In this document: positions 1-10,689 of the stretch, piece after piece
How positions within the stretch are numbered: the stretch's first letter is position 1
Layout of the letters: each line of letters begins with the position of its first letter
Assembly: GCA_016720825.1 (NCBI GenBank)
Contig: JADKJV010000003.1
Coordinates: forward strand, 62,001 to 126,000
Direction: 5' to 3'
DNA from: Chitinophagaceae bacterium
GTDB lineage: Bacteria > Bacteroidota > Bacteroidia > Chitinophagales > Chitinophagaceae
Length of the DNA stretch: 64,000 bases
The notes under the pieces: generated by a model
What the model was told of the DNA's origin: nothing
Database searches by the model: none
The model's input: only the letters and a program-made list of their open reading frames with translations
Position numbers and translations under genes: made by a program

Positions 1-682
1 TTCAGCACCTATGCGCTCTGGAAAGCGAAGGCAAATGTGCTGATTGGCGACTATTTACTGGCCAAAGGGATGATTCTTTCCCTCAGTAATCACGATTACC
101 AGGTGCTCCACATCCTGAGCGATGCCATCCAGCAAATGAGCGAGGGAGAGCTCCTGCAAATGGAAAAAGCCAGGAGCCTGAACCTGAAAGAGGATATTTA
201 TTACGAGATTATCCGCAACAAAACCGCTTCCCTCCTGGCTTCTGCCTGTGCCACCGGCGCCTGGAGCGGGTGTAAGAACGAAGAAACGACGGAAAAAATC
301 AGGCTTTTTGGGGAAAAAACGGGTATGGCGTTTCAAATAAAAGACGACCTTTTCGATTATACCAGCGAGAACGTGGGCAAGCCCACCGGCAATGATATCA
401 AAGAAAAAAAAATTAACGCTGCCGCTGATATACACACTGGCCCATGCGGATAAAGAAACCCGGCGGAAAATTATTTATATCGTTAAAAATAATAACCGGG
501 ATAAAGCAAAAGTGAAATGGGTGATTGATAAAGTGATTGAAACCGGTGGTATAAAATATGCTACTGAAAAAATGAACGCTTATAAACAGGAAGCACTTGA
601 CATCCTTCATCAATTCCCTGAAAGCCCCGCCAGGCAAGGGTTAGAAGACATGGTACTGTTTGTTACCGACCGGAAATATTAA
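1..682 (+). CDS. Polyprenyl synthetase family protein, 5' end outside window, frameshifted
   Basis: C-terminal part of a trans-isoprenyl diphosphate synthase, which condenses isopentenyl diphosphate onto allylic diphosphates to make the quinone or lipid-carrier precursor chain in the cytoplasm. The frame is open from base 1 (FSTYALWKAK, LIGDYLLAKG). The second Asp-rich motif region reads AFQIKDDLFDYTS, where DDxxD-type aspartates bind the diphosphate through magnesium. The frame then breaks in a run of nine A at 404-412: removing one A joins GNDIKEKK directly to LTLPLIYTLAHAD, the normal continuation of this family, ending at 682. The break lies in a conserved gene, so a sequencing error is likelier than real inactivation, though homopolymer slippage is possible. 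recJ follows 35 bases downstream on the same strand. Confidence 0.88.
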
Positions 683-717
683 TCTGCTTCTGCAGGAAAA
701 AGGATAATGCGGCTGTT

Positions 718-2421
718 ATGGAAAAGAGATGGAACATACTCAGGGCAGATGAAACTTCAGTAAAAAATCTGCAGGAATCCCTAAAAATCCATCCTGCTAT
801 TTGCAGGATTCTTGTCCAGCGCGGCATTCTCAGCTACGAAGATTCACGCCGTTTTTTCAGGCCCGAACTCGAATCATTGCACAGCCCCTGGCTGATGAAA
901 GACATGGATAAAGCAGTGGAAAGAGTCCTCGCTGCCATTCAATCCGAAGAAAAAATCCTTGTATTTGGTGATTATGATGTGGACGGTACTACTTCCGTCG
1001 CGTGTATGTTTACATTCCTCCGCGGCGTACACAAACACCTCGATTTTTATATCCCCCACCGCTACCGTGAAGGATATGGCATAAGCAAAGCCGGTATTGA
1101 TTTTGCCGCAGCCAACGGATTTACCCTGATCATTTCACTTGACTGCGGGATTAAATCCGCTGATCTCATTGGGTATGCCAAAGGACTGGGCATTGATTTT
1201 ATTGTTTGTGACCACCACCTGCCCGATGATATATTACCGCCTGCCGTGGCGATCCTGAACCCCAAACAAAAAGACTGTCCATACCCTTACAAAGAATTAT
1301 GCGGCTGCGGCGTGGGGTTTAAACTGATTTCAGCACTGGTGGAGAAAATGGATCTTCCTTCGGAAAAACCGAATGATTATCTCGATCTGCTTGCCACCGC
1401 CATTGCTGCTGATATTGTACCACTCAGCGGGGAAAACAGGATACTTGCCTTCCACGGATTGCGGAAAGCCAACCTCGAACCGAACCAGGGAATCAAAGCC
1501 CTGTCAGAATTAAGCGGCTTCACCCGTGAACTGCGTATCAACAACCTGGTGTTCATGATTGCCCCGCGAGTGAATGCCGCCGGAAGGATGGATGATGCAC
1601 GCAAAGCAGTTGAAATGTTTATTGCACCTGATAAACAGGAAGCGCTCCGCTTCGCGGAAATGCTGCATCTCGACAATACCGACCGCAAAGAAGCAGATAT
1701 CCGTATTACCGAAGAAGCACTCGCACAAATTGTGGCTCATCCCGAATGGGAAACCCGTAAATCGACTGTTGTATATGATGCGAACTGGCATAAAGGCGTG
1801 GTGGGCATTGTGGCATCCAGACTGATTGAACAATATTACCGTCCGACCATTGTACTGACACAATCCGGCGAGTATGTTGCCGGCAGTGCGCGTTCTGTTC
1901 CCGGCTTTAATTTATATGAAGCAATCCATGCATGCAGGGAACACCTGCTGGGATATGGCGGGCATTTTGCCGCAGCAGGCATGACGCTTGAAACCAGTGA
2001 GGTTGATGCATTCCGTGAAAAATTCGAGGCTGTGGTGAGCGGGACAATCACACCTGATTTACTGATTCCTGAAATTATCATTGATACAGAAATCAGGCTG
2101 AAAGATATCCAGACTGGCTTTTTCAATATTCTCTCCCAGATGGAACCATTCGGACCGGATAATATGCAACCGGTATTTATTGCCCGTGGCGTGCGGAATA
2201 CCGGCTGGTCTAAAATCGTCAAAGAACAGCATATCCGTTTTTCTGTCAAACAGGATGATACGGTGATCAGCGGTATCGGATTCGGGATGGCCCACTTGTT
2301 CCCCCTGCTTGAAAAAAAGGAGCCGGTTGATATCGTTTTTAAAATCGGTGAGAATGAATGGAACGGGAATGTGAACCTCCAGATCCAGGTGATTGATCTT
2401 CGTCAGTCAGGTTCAAAATGA
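718..2421 (+). CDS. recJ: Single-stranded-DNA-specific exonuclease RecJ
   Basis: Cytoplasmic 5'-to-3' exonuclease acting on single-stranded DNA in recombination repair and mismatch repair. The 567 residues are full length for the family. The DHH phosphoesterase domain shows the metal-binding motif FGDYDVDG at residues 83-90 and the signature DHH at 165-167 (VCDHHLP). The DHHA1 nucleic-acid-binding domain has GYGGHFAAAGM near residue 412, followed by the C-terminal RecJ OB-fold region. The ATG at 718 is used; no Shine-Dalgarno sequence is visible, as is usual in Bacteroidota. It follows the polyprenyl synthase by 35 bases, so cotranscription is plausible. The frame is intact, unlike many genes in this window. 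Confidence 0.95.
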   Translation: MEKRWNILRADETSVKNLQESLKIHPAICRILVQRGILSYEDSRRFFRPELESLHSPWLMKDMDKAVERVLAAIQSEEKILVFGDYDVDGTTSVACMFTFLRGVHKHLDFYIPHRYREGYGISKAGIDFAAANGFTLIISLDCGIKSADLIGYAKGLGIDFIVCDHHLPDDILPPAVAILNPKQKDCPYPYKELCGCGVGFKLISALVEKMDLPSEKPNDYLDLLATAIAADIVPLSGENRILAFHGLRKANLEPNQGIKALSELSGFTRELRINNLVFMIAPRVNAAGRMDDARKAVEMFIAPDKQEALRFAEMLHLDNTDRKEADIRITEEALAQIVAHPEWETRKSTVVYDANWHKGVVGIVASRLIEQYYRPTIVLTQSGEYVAGSARSVPGFNLYEAIHACREHLLGYGGHFAAAGMTLETSEVDAFREKFEAVVSGTITPDLLIPEIIIDTEIRLKDIQTGFFNILSQMEPFGPDNMQPVFIARGVRNTGWSKIVKEQHIRFSVKQDDTVISGIGFGMAHLFPLLEKKEPVDIVFKIGENEWNGNVNLQIQVIDLRQSGSK

Positions 2422-2474
2422 CCTTACCCGTTTGATAACGGCCCGAAAATTTAGCCCCCGCCATGATTAAATGT

Positions 2475-2482
2475 TACATTTG
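2475..2482 (+). promoter_or_regulatory. Bacteroidota-type -7 element (TACATTTG)
   Basis: TACATTTG matches the TAnnTTTG -7 consensus of Bacteroidota sigma-70-like promoters and lies 19-26 bases before the ATG at 2501. The -33 element is weak (TTTAG at 2450-2454). This implies a short leader for the nuclease gene. Confidence 0.5.
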
Positions 2483-2500
2483 TTGTCCTAAATAAGGGCA

Positions 2501-3718
2501 ATGAAAAAATCTTTACTCCTGTTCATTTGTATTGCAGCTGTGGCCCTGCAAACCCATTCACAAAGCACACCCAACACCCTGGATGTGGTTAGCTGGAATA
2601 TAGAATGGTTCGGATCATCAGGCAATGGCCCTGCTGATAATGACCTGCAGGAGTCCAATGTGAAAAAAATCCTGCGTTATCTCGATGCCGATCTCGTAGG
2701 TCTGGTTGAAGTGGTTGATACGATGCGCACCCGCAGGCTGGTTGACTCTTTAGGAAGCGCGAATTACGGATATGTGATTTCCCCTTATTGCACACAAGCC
2801 ACTGCCCCTTCCGGTGCCGCATGGCTGTCCGGGCAAAAAATGGCTTTTATCTATAAAAAATCTGTTTTCTCCAATGTAACTACACGTGGCCTGCTGCGCA
2901 GCAGTGGTATTGCCAATGCCAACTGGGCGAGCGGACGTTTCCCTTTTATGCTTTCTGCCACTGTAACTATTAACAGTATCAGCAAGGACATGAATTTTAT
3001 TGTAATCCATGCCAAAGCCGGCAGTACGTTTGATGATTTCACCAAGAGACAGGGCGGTGCGCAGGAAATGAAAGACACGCTGGATACCCAGTACAACACA
3101 GCAAACAACCTGATCATCGGAGACTATAATGATGCGCTGAACACCAGCATCTATACCGGATCAGCCACGTCTTCTTACCTGTCTTTTGTATCTGACAGTA
3201 CCGATGCGGATCATTTTAAATCGGTCACTTTCCCGCTGGGTGCTTCCGGACAAACCAGCATGATCAATTTCCCGAACGTAATCGACAATCATATTATCAC
3301 CAATGAAGTTGAACCTTTTTATGTGCCCGGGTCTGCCTGGATCCGCACAGATATCCTGACTGTGGTGCCTGATTATGTAACAGCCCACAACACCTCAGAC
3401 CACTACCCTGTTTTTTCGCAGTATAACCTGGCCGGTGCAGTAACCGGATTACCGGTTGTTACAGCCGCCTCCGTTGGCTTCAGGGTATTCCCCAATCCGG
3501 TCTCCACATCTTTTTACCTGCAAGCCACCAAAAACCTGGCTGCCGTAACCCTGAGCCTGTATGATATGCAGGGACAGCTCATCAGCACCGATTACCGCAA
3601 CATGATCAGTAACGGTTCAACCATTGAAGCCAGGATGCCGGCTCTTTCCAGGGGTATTTATTTCCTGCATGTGCTGACGGGTAATCAGCGGGCGGTAGTC
3701 CGGCTCGTTCACTTATAG
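2501..3718 (+). CDS. Secreted endonuclease/exonuclease/phosphatase family protein with T9SS sorting domain
   Basis: Predicted extracellular or surface-attached phosphodiesterase/nuclease of the EEP (DNase I-like) fold. A Sec signal peptide covers residues 1-20 (MKKSLLLFIC..THSQS). EEP motifs appear in order: VVSWNIEWFG (metal-site Asn/Glu, about residues 29-38), LVGLVEV, FIVIHAKAG, LIIGDYND (about 206) and TSDHYP (catalytic Asp-His, about 299). The last 75 residues begin FRVFPNPVSTSF and end in a beta-rich tail with LSRGIYFLHV, a type A T9SS sorting domain, so the protein crosses the outer membrane by type IX secretion and is probably anchored to lipopolysaccharide. The substrate (DNA, RNA or a small phosphodiester) cannot be read from sequence. 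Confidence 0.9.
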   Translation: MKKSLLLFICIAAVALQTHSQSTPNTLDVVSWNIEWFGSSGNGPADNDLQESNVKKILRYLDADLVGLVEVVDTMRTRRLVDSLGSANYGYVISPYCTQATAPSGAAWLSGQKMAFIYKKSVFSNVTTRGLLRSSGIANANWASGRFPFMLSATVTINSISKDMNFIVIHAKAGSTFDDFTKRQGGAQEMKDTLDTQYNTANNLIIGDYNDALNTSIYTGSATSSYLSFVSDSTDADHFKSVTFPLGASGQTSMINFPNVIDNHIITNEVEPFYVPGSAWIRTDILTVVPDYVTAHNTSDHYPVFSQYNLAGAVTGLPVVTAASVGFRVFPNPVSTSFYLQATKNLAAVTLSLYDMQGQLISTDYRNMISNGSTIEARMPALSRGIYFLHVLTGNQRAVVRLVHL

Positions 3719-4175
3719 TTGGAGGTTGGAGGTTGGAAGTTGGAGGTTAAACCCGAAAGATCGAAGCTTCATTCAAAAGTTGGAATGTTGGAGGTTATCT
3801 ATAGCAGAAACGGACTAATGTTTTGGAAAGTTCCTAAAATCGCTGTTGGATTGTTGGAATGTTCTTCAAACTGAAGTTTTCCTATTTCCTTGTATTATCT
3901 TCCTGACTGAACTTTTCTTCCTTTTATTTTTTAAACAACCGGAATCTCCGATCCTTTTATTCTGATACGATCTTTCAGGTACAACCTCCAACATCCAACA
4001 CAAAAAATAGCTGTCGGTTTGTTGGAATGTTCTTCAATCAGCATGAATTTCCGATCCTTTAATTCTGATATGAACTGAAAGAACAATCCAACTCTCCAAC
4101 AATCCAACATTCCAACAAAAGAGTACACTTCAACCTTTCGGGTTCAACCTCCAACCTCCAACTTCCAACATCCAA
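3719..4175. repeat. Family A interspersed dyad repeat (TTGGANG heptamers)
   Basis: The 518-base gap between the T9SS nuclease and the repeat protein contains no credible gene. It begins with heptamer runs (TTGGAGG, TTGGAAG) leading into AACCCGAAAGATCGAAG and ends with the inverse, CTTTCGGGTTCAACCTCC followed by CTTCCAA and CATCCAA heptamers. Between the arms are AATCGCTGTTGGATTGTTGG and CAATCCAACTCTCCAAC blocks that recur at 16095-16405. The whole forms an imperfect inverted repeat of about 450 bases. A 65-codon minus-strand frame inside it is only the repeat being read as protein. Confidence 0.8.
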
Positions 4176-4179
4176 CAGT

Positions 4180-4216
4180 AAAAAAAAATCCCGTGAGCGC
4201 TAACCCACGGGACTCT
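4180..4216 (-). terminator. Rho-independent terminator for the T9SS repeat protein
   Basis: Read on the minus strand, a GTCCCGTG / CACGGGA stem around a TTAGCGC-containing loop is followed by a run of nine T. It lies about 20 bases past the stop codon at 4237. Confidence 0.75.
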
Positions 4217-4236
4217 TTATAAAATCTGCTTAGCTA

Positions 4237-7200
4237 TCAGAGGACAAGTATGTTCAGCGTTCCGAGAATATCCGTCTGGTTCACCAGTTGTACGCGGTAC
4301 GTACCCTTGCCGAGGTGGCCGGGAACGATGAACGACTGGTTGATGAAGGTTGACTGGATATGCATGTCTTTCTGGAATACTTTCTTGCCTTCGCTGTTAT
4401 AGAATACCAGGCCGTAGTAACCGGGCTGAATATTGTTTTTGGTAATCCTGAGTGATGTTCCGCGCTGAACAGGAACAGGGAACAATACAAATCCGTCACG
4501 GATGGAAGGTACCGTGAATGACTGCTGTGCGCCATAAGCGATACCGCCATTGTTAATGGCCCAGGCTTTGTAATAATAAGTAGCGCCCTGTACGAGACCG
4601 GTAACGGGTACATCAAACGTGCTTCCTGAAAGGTTAGAACCATTCACTTTTGTTCCGGAACCATTCACGAAGTTGTTGATGCCGCTGTATTCAATACCAT
4701 AAGACGTAACATTGGAACAACCTGTAGTGGCAATACCACCGGCCAGTGTGGCTGAGAATGTATTCAGCAGTCCGACCGAACCGGTTGTTACAGTAGCTGT
4801 GGTATTAACACCGCTGCCTGAAGCCGCCACATTGATGGCTGCCGCGCCGCCACCGCTTACAGGGATATTACCATTGTAAGCCTGTACCGCTGTGGGTGTG
4901 AATTTTACATATACCGTTTTAGACTGGTTACCGCCTGCCTGTGTGATTGACAGTGTGCCAACATAAGTACCGCCTGATGTTTCAGAGAATGTATATCCCG
5001 CCAGCGGGCCTACTGATAAAGCAGCCGTGGTCAAACCAGTACCTGTGATCGTGAATGTATTCGGTCCTGATGTTGTATTGATACATGACACACCGAATGC
5101 AGTCAGTGCAGATGCACTTAATAACGGAGCTGACGTAGTGAACGACAACTGTGAACCATACGTAGTACCGCCGCCATTGGTCGCATAGGCTTTATAATAA
5201 TACGTGGTTGAAGGAATCAGTCCGGACAGTGCGGATGTAAATGCACCGGCACTGAGGTTGGACGAAGCTACCTGTGTTCCTGTACCGTTGGGGAAACCAT
5301 TGGCAAGACTCCATTCAATACCATAAGCAGTAACTGCTGTACAGCCTGTAGCCGTAATAGTTCCTGCAACAGTAGCACTTACCTGCGTTACGGCTGAAGC
5401 AGTACCGGTTGTTACAGCAGGTGCTGTATTAACACCAGCTCCGGATGCAGCCACGTTAACTGTGGCAGATAAGCCACCGCCTGCAACAGGAATATTGCCA
5501 TTATATGATTGTACTGCAACCGGTGTGAATTTCACAAATACGGATTGTGAGAATGCACCACCGGGCTGTGTGATTGTAAGTGATGCAGTGTATGTACCAC
5601 CTGATGTGGTACTAAAAGTAAAGCCGGCCAGGGGACCAACTGTTACATTCGCAGCACTGAGGTTTGTACCGGTCAGTGTAACTGAATTGGGACCAGCGGT
5701 TGTATTAGTACAAATATTACCAAATGCAGTGAGTGCGGTAGAAGTAATCGCAGGTTGTGCAGTGGTAAAAGTTTGTTCTAAACCATAGGTAGTGCCGCCG
5801 TTGTTGGTGGCATACGCTTTATAATAATAAGGGGTGTTTCCGGTTAAACCAGTTAAGTCAGATGTAAAGTTTCCGCCTGACAGGTTTGATGAAGCCACTT
5901 GTGTTCCTGATCCGTTGGGGAAACCACTGGTTGTGCTGAACTCAATACCATAGGCAGTGACGGGAGAACAACCAACTCCGGGAATTGACCCTGCTGTTGT
6001 TGCAGAGATCGCTGTAATGGCGCTGGCTGCACCTGTGGTAACAGAAGGAGCAGTATTGATACCGGCACCGTCAGCAGCTACGTTGATTGCAGAAGCACCG
6101 CCACCGGATACAGGGATATTACCGCTATATGACTGAACAGCTGTCGGGAGAAGCATTACATAAACATCCTGTGTGTAAGTGCCCCCGGGCTGGGTAAGAC
6201 TTATAGAGCTAAAATAGGTTCCTGCAAATGTGGGGCTGAACAGGTATCCCGCCAGCGGTCCTACCGTAATATTCGCTGTGGTTAATGCAGAGCCATTAAT
6301 CGTGAATGAAACAGGGGCCGAAGGCGTATTGATACAAATATTTCCAAAAGCAGCCAATGCAGTTGCATTCAGCGTGGGTGATAAAGCCAGGGTGAGGAAT
6401 TGTTGTTCCGCACCATAAGCCGTACCGCCGCTGTTGGTGGCATACGCTTTATAATAGAAGGTTGTGTTCGAGGCAAGTGATGAAAGATCAGAGGTAAAGT
6501 TTCCGCCTGATAAATTCGAAGAAGCCACCTGTGTACCTGTTCCGTTTACAAAACCAGGTGTTGTGCTGTATTCGATACCATAAGCAGTAACGGCTGAACA
6601 GCCATTGGAGGATATTGAACCGGCCAATGTAGCTGTAGTTGTTGTGATGGCACTGGCAGCACCAGTAACAACAGTGGCCATGGTATTCACGCCATCACCT
6701 GCAGCAGCCACGTCAATTGCTGCTGCACCACCACCGGTTACAGGAATATTACCGCTGTATGACTGAACGGCAGTGGGTGTAAACTGCACATATACATCCT
6801 GGGAGTAAGTTCCTCCGGGTTGTGTGAGCGTGAGTGAGGCAGTATACGTACCGCCTGCGGTTGTGGAGAAAGCAAATCCTGCGAGCGGACCTACCACAAC
6901 ATCAGCAGTCGTGAGGTCTGTACCTGACACGGTGAATGAATTCGGAGCAGGTGTTGTATTGATACAAACATTGCCGAAAGCAGTGAGGGCTGTTGCACCC
7001 AGGGTTGGTACTACGGCAGAAGTTGTGAAACTCTGCTGTGTTCCGTAAGTGGTGCCGCCGCCATTGGTTGCATAGGCTTTATAATAATGGATTGTTCCGG
7101 AAGCAAGACCTGACAAATTAGAAGTGAAGTTGCCTGCAGCCAGGTTAGAAGAAGCTACTTGTGTACCACTGCCATTTGCGAAACCATTGATCAGGCTCCA

Positions 7201-8324
7201 CTCAATACCATAAGCAGTTACACCAGTACAACCGGTGTCAGAAATAGTACCGGCCAGTGTGGCTGAATTCGCAGTAACAGCGCTGGAAGCACCTGTTGTA
7301 ACACTGGGTGCATTATTGATACCGGCACCGGAAGCAGCTGCATTCACATTGGATGCGCCACCACCACCAACAACGATATTACCGTTGTAAGACTGTACAG
7401 CCACCGGGCTGAATTTCACAAACACCTGCTGGGAGAATGTACCACCTGGCTGTGTTAATGTTAATGTTGATGTATATGTGCCACCAGCTGTGGTTGAATA
7501 TGTAAAGCCGGCAAGGGCAGCTACGCTTACATCAGCTGTAGTAAGATTTGATCCAGAGATTGTAAATGAATTGAGGCCGCTACGGTGTTAGTACAAATAT
7601 TACCAAAAGCTGTTAAGCGGCGTTGAAATAGTTAAAGTAGGTGATGCAGGTCCGCAGAAGATTTACGGGTGAATGCCCATGTTGTTCGAACCCTGATTTC
7701 ATCAACTTCATAAAAGTATTTGTGGCATTATTAGTCTTAAAAAACCCGGCAGCATAGATCGGTTCCAACTATTGATGTTGCACGTGATTGACAAGAGCCA
7801 CCCATGGCGTATTCACCCAAATTCTTGCAACATCATTAGCAGCACCAGGCGATCACATCGTATGCCATTACGAAGTAAAAGAATTGTTGCGATGTCGTAA
7901 TCCAACAGCGGTAGCGTAGTCCTTTCGCCACCAAAGAAAATCCACCGGATGGCGCTCATCTTAAGCAGACAGTTGCCCCGAATCAAATGCGGATGTATCC
8001 GGTAAACCCAAAAATAACCACGTTGCCTACCGTCGCACCACATTGAATGAGGATATAACCATCGCCCAGTAGTACTGCAGGAAATGTATATAGCATCTGT
8101 TCCAGTTGATCCATGACTTACCCCGTTACCAGTGAGCCGGATGACTTGACATATGTCAGAACCTGCGGCTGTTACGCATTATGTATCTCCACATAATCAA
8201 AAAGGTAATTACCGGTAGAACCAGCTGACCAGCCGTAACTTAAATGGTTCTGTCACTAACTGGTCGACACTGACAAGCTGAGCATCGAAACGAGCAAAGC
8301 AGCCAGTGTAAATAATTTTTTCAT
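4237..8324 (-). CDS. Large repetitive T9SS-secreted surface protein; N-terminal 750 bp corrupted by indels
   Basis: Very large secreted protein of about 1,360 residues if rejoined. From about 7573 down to 4237 the frame is open and carries five tandem copies of a unit of about 627-630 bp (210 residues). Each unit pairs a fibronectin-III-like module (TAYGIEWS..., YYKAYATNGGG) with a second beta module (LTAFGNICTNT, VGPLAGFTFS). The C-terminal 85 residues (VLFPVPVQRG to the end) resemble a T9SS sorting domain. Upstream the reading is broken many times, yet the family's N-terminus survives: signal peptide MKKLFTLAALLVSMLSLS starting at 8324, YGWSAGSTGNY, GSTGTDAIYIS, GAANDVARIWVN at 7808-7846 and DEIRVRTTWAFT at 7669-7707. 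The first clean methionine (7425) is therefore not the true start. Probable adhesin or matrix protein; the ligand is unknown. Confidence 0.8.
4560..7590 (-). repeat. Five tandem about 630-bp coding repeats
   Basis: The YYKA/YATN-encoding segment recurs with TTT at 4567, 5191, 5818, 6448 and 7078, giving periods of 624, 627, 630 and 630 bases. The copies are diverged enough to be read individually but similar enough to confuse assembly, which may explain the poor sequence directly upstream. Confidence 0.85.
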
Positions 8325-8388
8325 AATCGTTTTTCTTTATCTATGAATTATCACAGCCGCCGTTGCAGCAGTGGCTGTGATTCAAAAT

Positions 8389-9891
8389 TTAATTCCAGGT
8401 GAATTTAACATCATCAATAGCCGTAGAAGGCCTGTTACCGCTGCCCGTTGTGCTGCTGAGTGTAACAACCCTGATCCATACAGGCTGTGAGATATTATTC
8501 AGTGCCGTTCCGAAGTTCACTGTTACAGTATTGTTCAGGAAAACACCGTTTACAGTGTTAAGTGTTGCCGGAGATGTCGTTACAGTAGTGAATAATGTCG
8601 GGTTTGAACCAAAACCATAATCCACTTTCCAGAGGGTGGTACGACCTGTGGTAGTGGTATCCAAAGACTGCAGTTTGAATTCAAACTGCAAGTTGGTTTT
8701 ACCGGTTGTATTGGCCAGCTGGAAAGCAAATGCAGCACCGGGATCACCACCTGTTGTGGCAGTACCTGTTTGACGAAGTCCTAATGCCCTGTTAGTAGAA
8801 GCATTTTGTGCCGCGCTGGTTGAAGAAGCAGTAAGCCCAGTTGCAGATGCATAGTTCTTATAACCCAGGCTGGTTTGGTTCCAGGCGGTGGGCAGGTTAA
8901 AGTTCAGCTGGTAAACAGATCCTTCATTACCGAGGAATCCGCTGGTAGCTTCCTGTTTGGCATATACACCTGTGGGAAGACCGCTGGTTCCGAGATTATC
9001 AAAGTTGATCTGGAAAGGTGAAGTACTTCCCAGTGTGATAGCTCCATCGCCGGTGGCGGTGGGGCAACGGGGACCGTAAAACCTTACATCTGTTGTATCG
9101 CGGATGGTGAACTGTTTGGTGGATCCGAAGAATGAATACACACCGATGATTTCACCATTGCCCTGCGGAACAGGCAAGGTGGCAAAATTGCAATAGTTAC
9201 TCGTACGCAGTGTGATTTTATTGGCAGGAACACCACAGTCCTGGATAATCCGGTTACCGGATTGTGCATCATCTGCATAATTCTTGGAACGGTCGCTGGG
9301 AGAAAATTCAAAGCCTACCAGTTTAACCAGTGTGCTTACGTATTTATCCTGCAGGCTGGTGGTTAACTGACTTACCGTTACCACTTGCGGAACCAGCGGG
9401 CGGTTTAATGCACCTTTAATCATGTGTGTTTCCTGGAGGTTGCGGGCCAGCAGGGTTACACCACCCTGGCTGAGATAGGGAGAATCGAGTCCGCCGCCGA
9501 ACTGCAGGGTACCGTTATACTGACCGAGGTACAAACCTTTCAGTTTCACGAACACCTGGCGTCCTACAGGATAATCATTGTATAAATTGTTTCCGGCCAG
9601 GCGGAGTAACACACCACCGGTTGAATCCTGGACAGCGATCTGCTGGTAATAGTTACCGCTTCTGTCATCGCAGGAAACCACGCCTTCAATCACCGCGTCA
9701 TCGGTAATCAGCACAGGCGCACCTGATGTGTAACGGGCTTTCACATCTTTGATGGAAATGTTGGCCACAATATCCGGAGCCCCTAAAATGGGAGGATCCG
9801 TATTTCTTTTCTGGCAGGCACTGAAGACCATGCCGGTGATCAGCACCATGATGGCCCAGGTAAATCCTTTATTTGAACTGTACATTTTCAT
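8389..9891 (-). CDS. DUF5689-domain lipoprotein with C-terminal jelly-roll-like domain
   Basis: Predicted outer-membrane lipoprotein of 500 residues; the signal peptide ends in a lipobox (MVFSAC) with Cys at about residue 26. Residues about 45-270 form a DUF5689 region (IKDVKARYTSGAPVLITDD, then VSCDDRSGNYYQQIAVQD), a beta-barrel, OB-like module often found beside TonB-dependent receptors. The rest (INFDNLGTSGLPTGVY... TAIDDVKFTW) resembles choice-of-anchor/jelly-roll domains of secreted Bacteroidota proteins. It follows the smaller DUF5689 lipoprotein by 33 bases and sits in the receptor operon. A role in binding the receptor's substrate at the surface is inferred from context only. Confidence 0.8.
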   Translation of the reverse strand: MKMYSSNKGFTWAIMVLITGMVFSACQKRNTDPPILGAPDIVANISIKDVKARYTSGAPVLITDDAVIEGVVSCDDRSGNYYQQIAVQDSTGGVLLRLAGNNLYNDYPVGRQVFVKLKGLYLGQYNGTLQFGGGLDSPYLSQGGVTLLARNLQETHMIKGALNRPLVPQVVTVSQLTTSLQDKYVSTLVKLVGFEFSPSDRSKNYADDAQSGNRIIQDCGVPANKITLRTSNYCNFATLPVPQGNGEIIGVYSFFGSTKQFTIRDTTDVRFYGPRCPTATGDGAITLGSTSPFQINFDNLGTSGLPTGVYAKQEATSGFLGNEGSVYQLNFNLPTAWNQTSLGYKNYASATGLTASSTSAAQNASTNRALGLRQTGTATTGGDPGAAFAFQLANTTGKTNLQFEFKLQSLDTTTTGRTTLWKVDYGFGSNPTLFTTVTTSPATLNTVNGVFLNNTVTVNFGTALNNISQPVWIRVVTLSSTTGSGNRPSTAIDDVKFTWN

Positions 9892-9924
9892 AATAATTAT
9901 TTTTTCAAGGTTCAGTTGATGCTT

Positions 9925-10659
9925 TTACTGGATGTCTGAAGCACTCCTGATACTGATTTGCGCCGTTGAATTAAAAATGGAAACATAACCGGTAATGGAT
10001 GTTCCGCTCAGGTTAACCGTTATACCGGACGCCGTGCGTACGAATAACGGTAAAGAACCGGAAGCATCATTGATGGTATAGTTTGTACCGGTTCCGTTAG
10101 TGGATCCCTGTACAATAGAAGTGATACCGGTAATTTTTACCAGGGTGGAAGCCCAGGCATCTTTATTGGTTACAATCTGTGCAGTGGTGGCTGTACGGGT
10201 TGTGAGTACAAGTGTACCATTCACCGGCACCACTTTAGCCTGGGGAACGGCACGCAGTTCCAGGTCACCATTATATAAGTTAACGATACCTACACCGGCG
10301 GCATCCACTTCCAGCACACTGCCGAGTGAATACACGGGTGAACCAACTACAGAGTAAAGGATAATACCTGATCCGCTTTCATCCTGCAGCCTGTAATTAC
10401 CAACGGCCTCATTGGCACTGTTGGAAATCACCTGGGCGCGGAATTTTTTCGTACCTGCAGGTACAGTCTGGTCGGCACCGCCGCCAGTATATAAGGCACG
10501 GAAATCTGTCAGCGTAATGTATTGTCCGGGTGCGGGCGGACCTACGGGGTCGGGACCTGTCGGACCGATCGGCTGCTTGTCGCAGGATACAGTGAACAGG
10601 CTCATCAGCAGGATGGCGATGAAGCCGCTCCATTTGATATTTATTTTTTGCATCAGCAT
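9925..10659 (-). CDS. DUF5689-domain lipoprotein
   Basis: Lipoprotein of 244 residues with the lipobox LFTVSC near residue 26 and a Pro/Gly-rich linker (GPTGPDPVGPPAPG) that probably keeps the domain away from the membrane. The remainder is one DUF5689 domain (YITLTDFRALYTGGG, GNYRLQDESGSGIILY, LVKITGI, ISIRSASDIQ), homologous to the N-terminal part of the next gene. The gap to the receptor gene is about 30 bases, so the genes are almost certainly one transcript. Family function is unestablished; the OB-like pattern is compatible with nucleic-acid or oligosaccharide binding. Confidence 0.8.
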   Translation of the reverse strand: MLMQKINIKWSGFIAILLMSLFTVSCDKQPIGPTGPDPVGPPAPGQYITLTDFRALYTGGGADQTVPAGTKKFRAQVISNSANEAVGNYRLQDESGSGIILYSVVGSPVYSLGSVLEVDAAGVGIVNLYNGDLELRAVPQAKVVPVNGTLVLTTRTATTAQIVTNKDAWASTLVKITGITSIVQGSTNGTGTNYTINDASGSLPLFVRTASGITVNLSGTSITGYVSIFNSTAQISIRSASDIQ

Positions 10660-10689
10660 ATTTTTAATTTTTGACAGTTCGTATTTTAA

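Noticed and set aside
404..412. Programmed +1 frameshift in the polyprenyl synthase
   Set aside because: There is no stimulatory pseudoknot or slippery heptamer visible, and many unrelated genes here share the same homopolymer defect, so a common error is simpler.
5462..7048. Plus-strand frames inside the giant T9SS protein gene
   Set aside because: They are antisense readings of the Thr/Gly-rich repeats, repeating with the same 630-bp period, and have no start signals.
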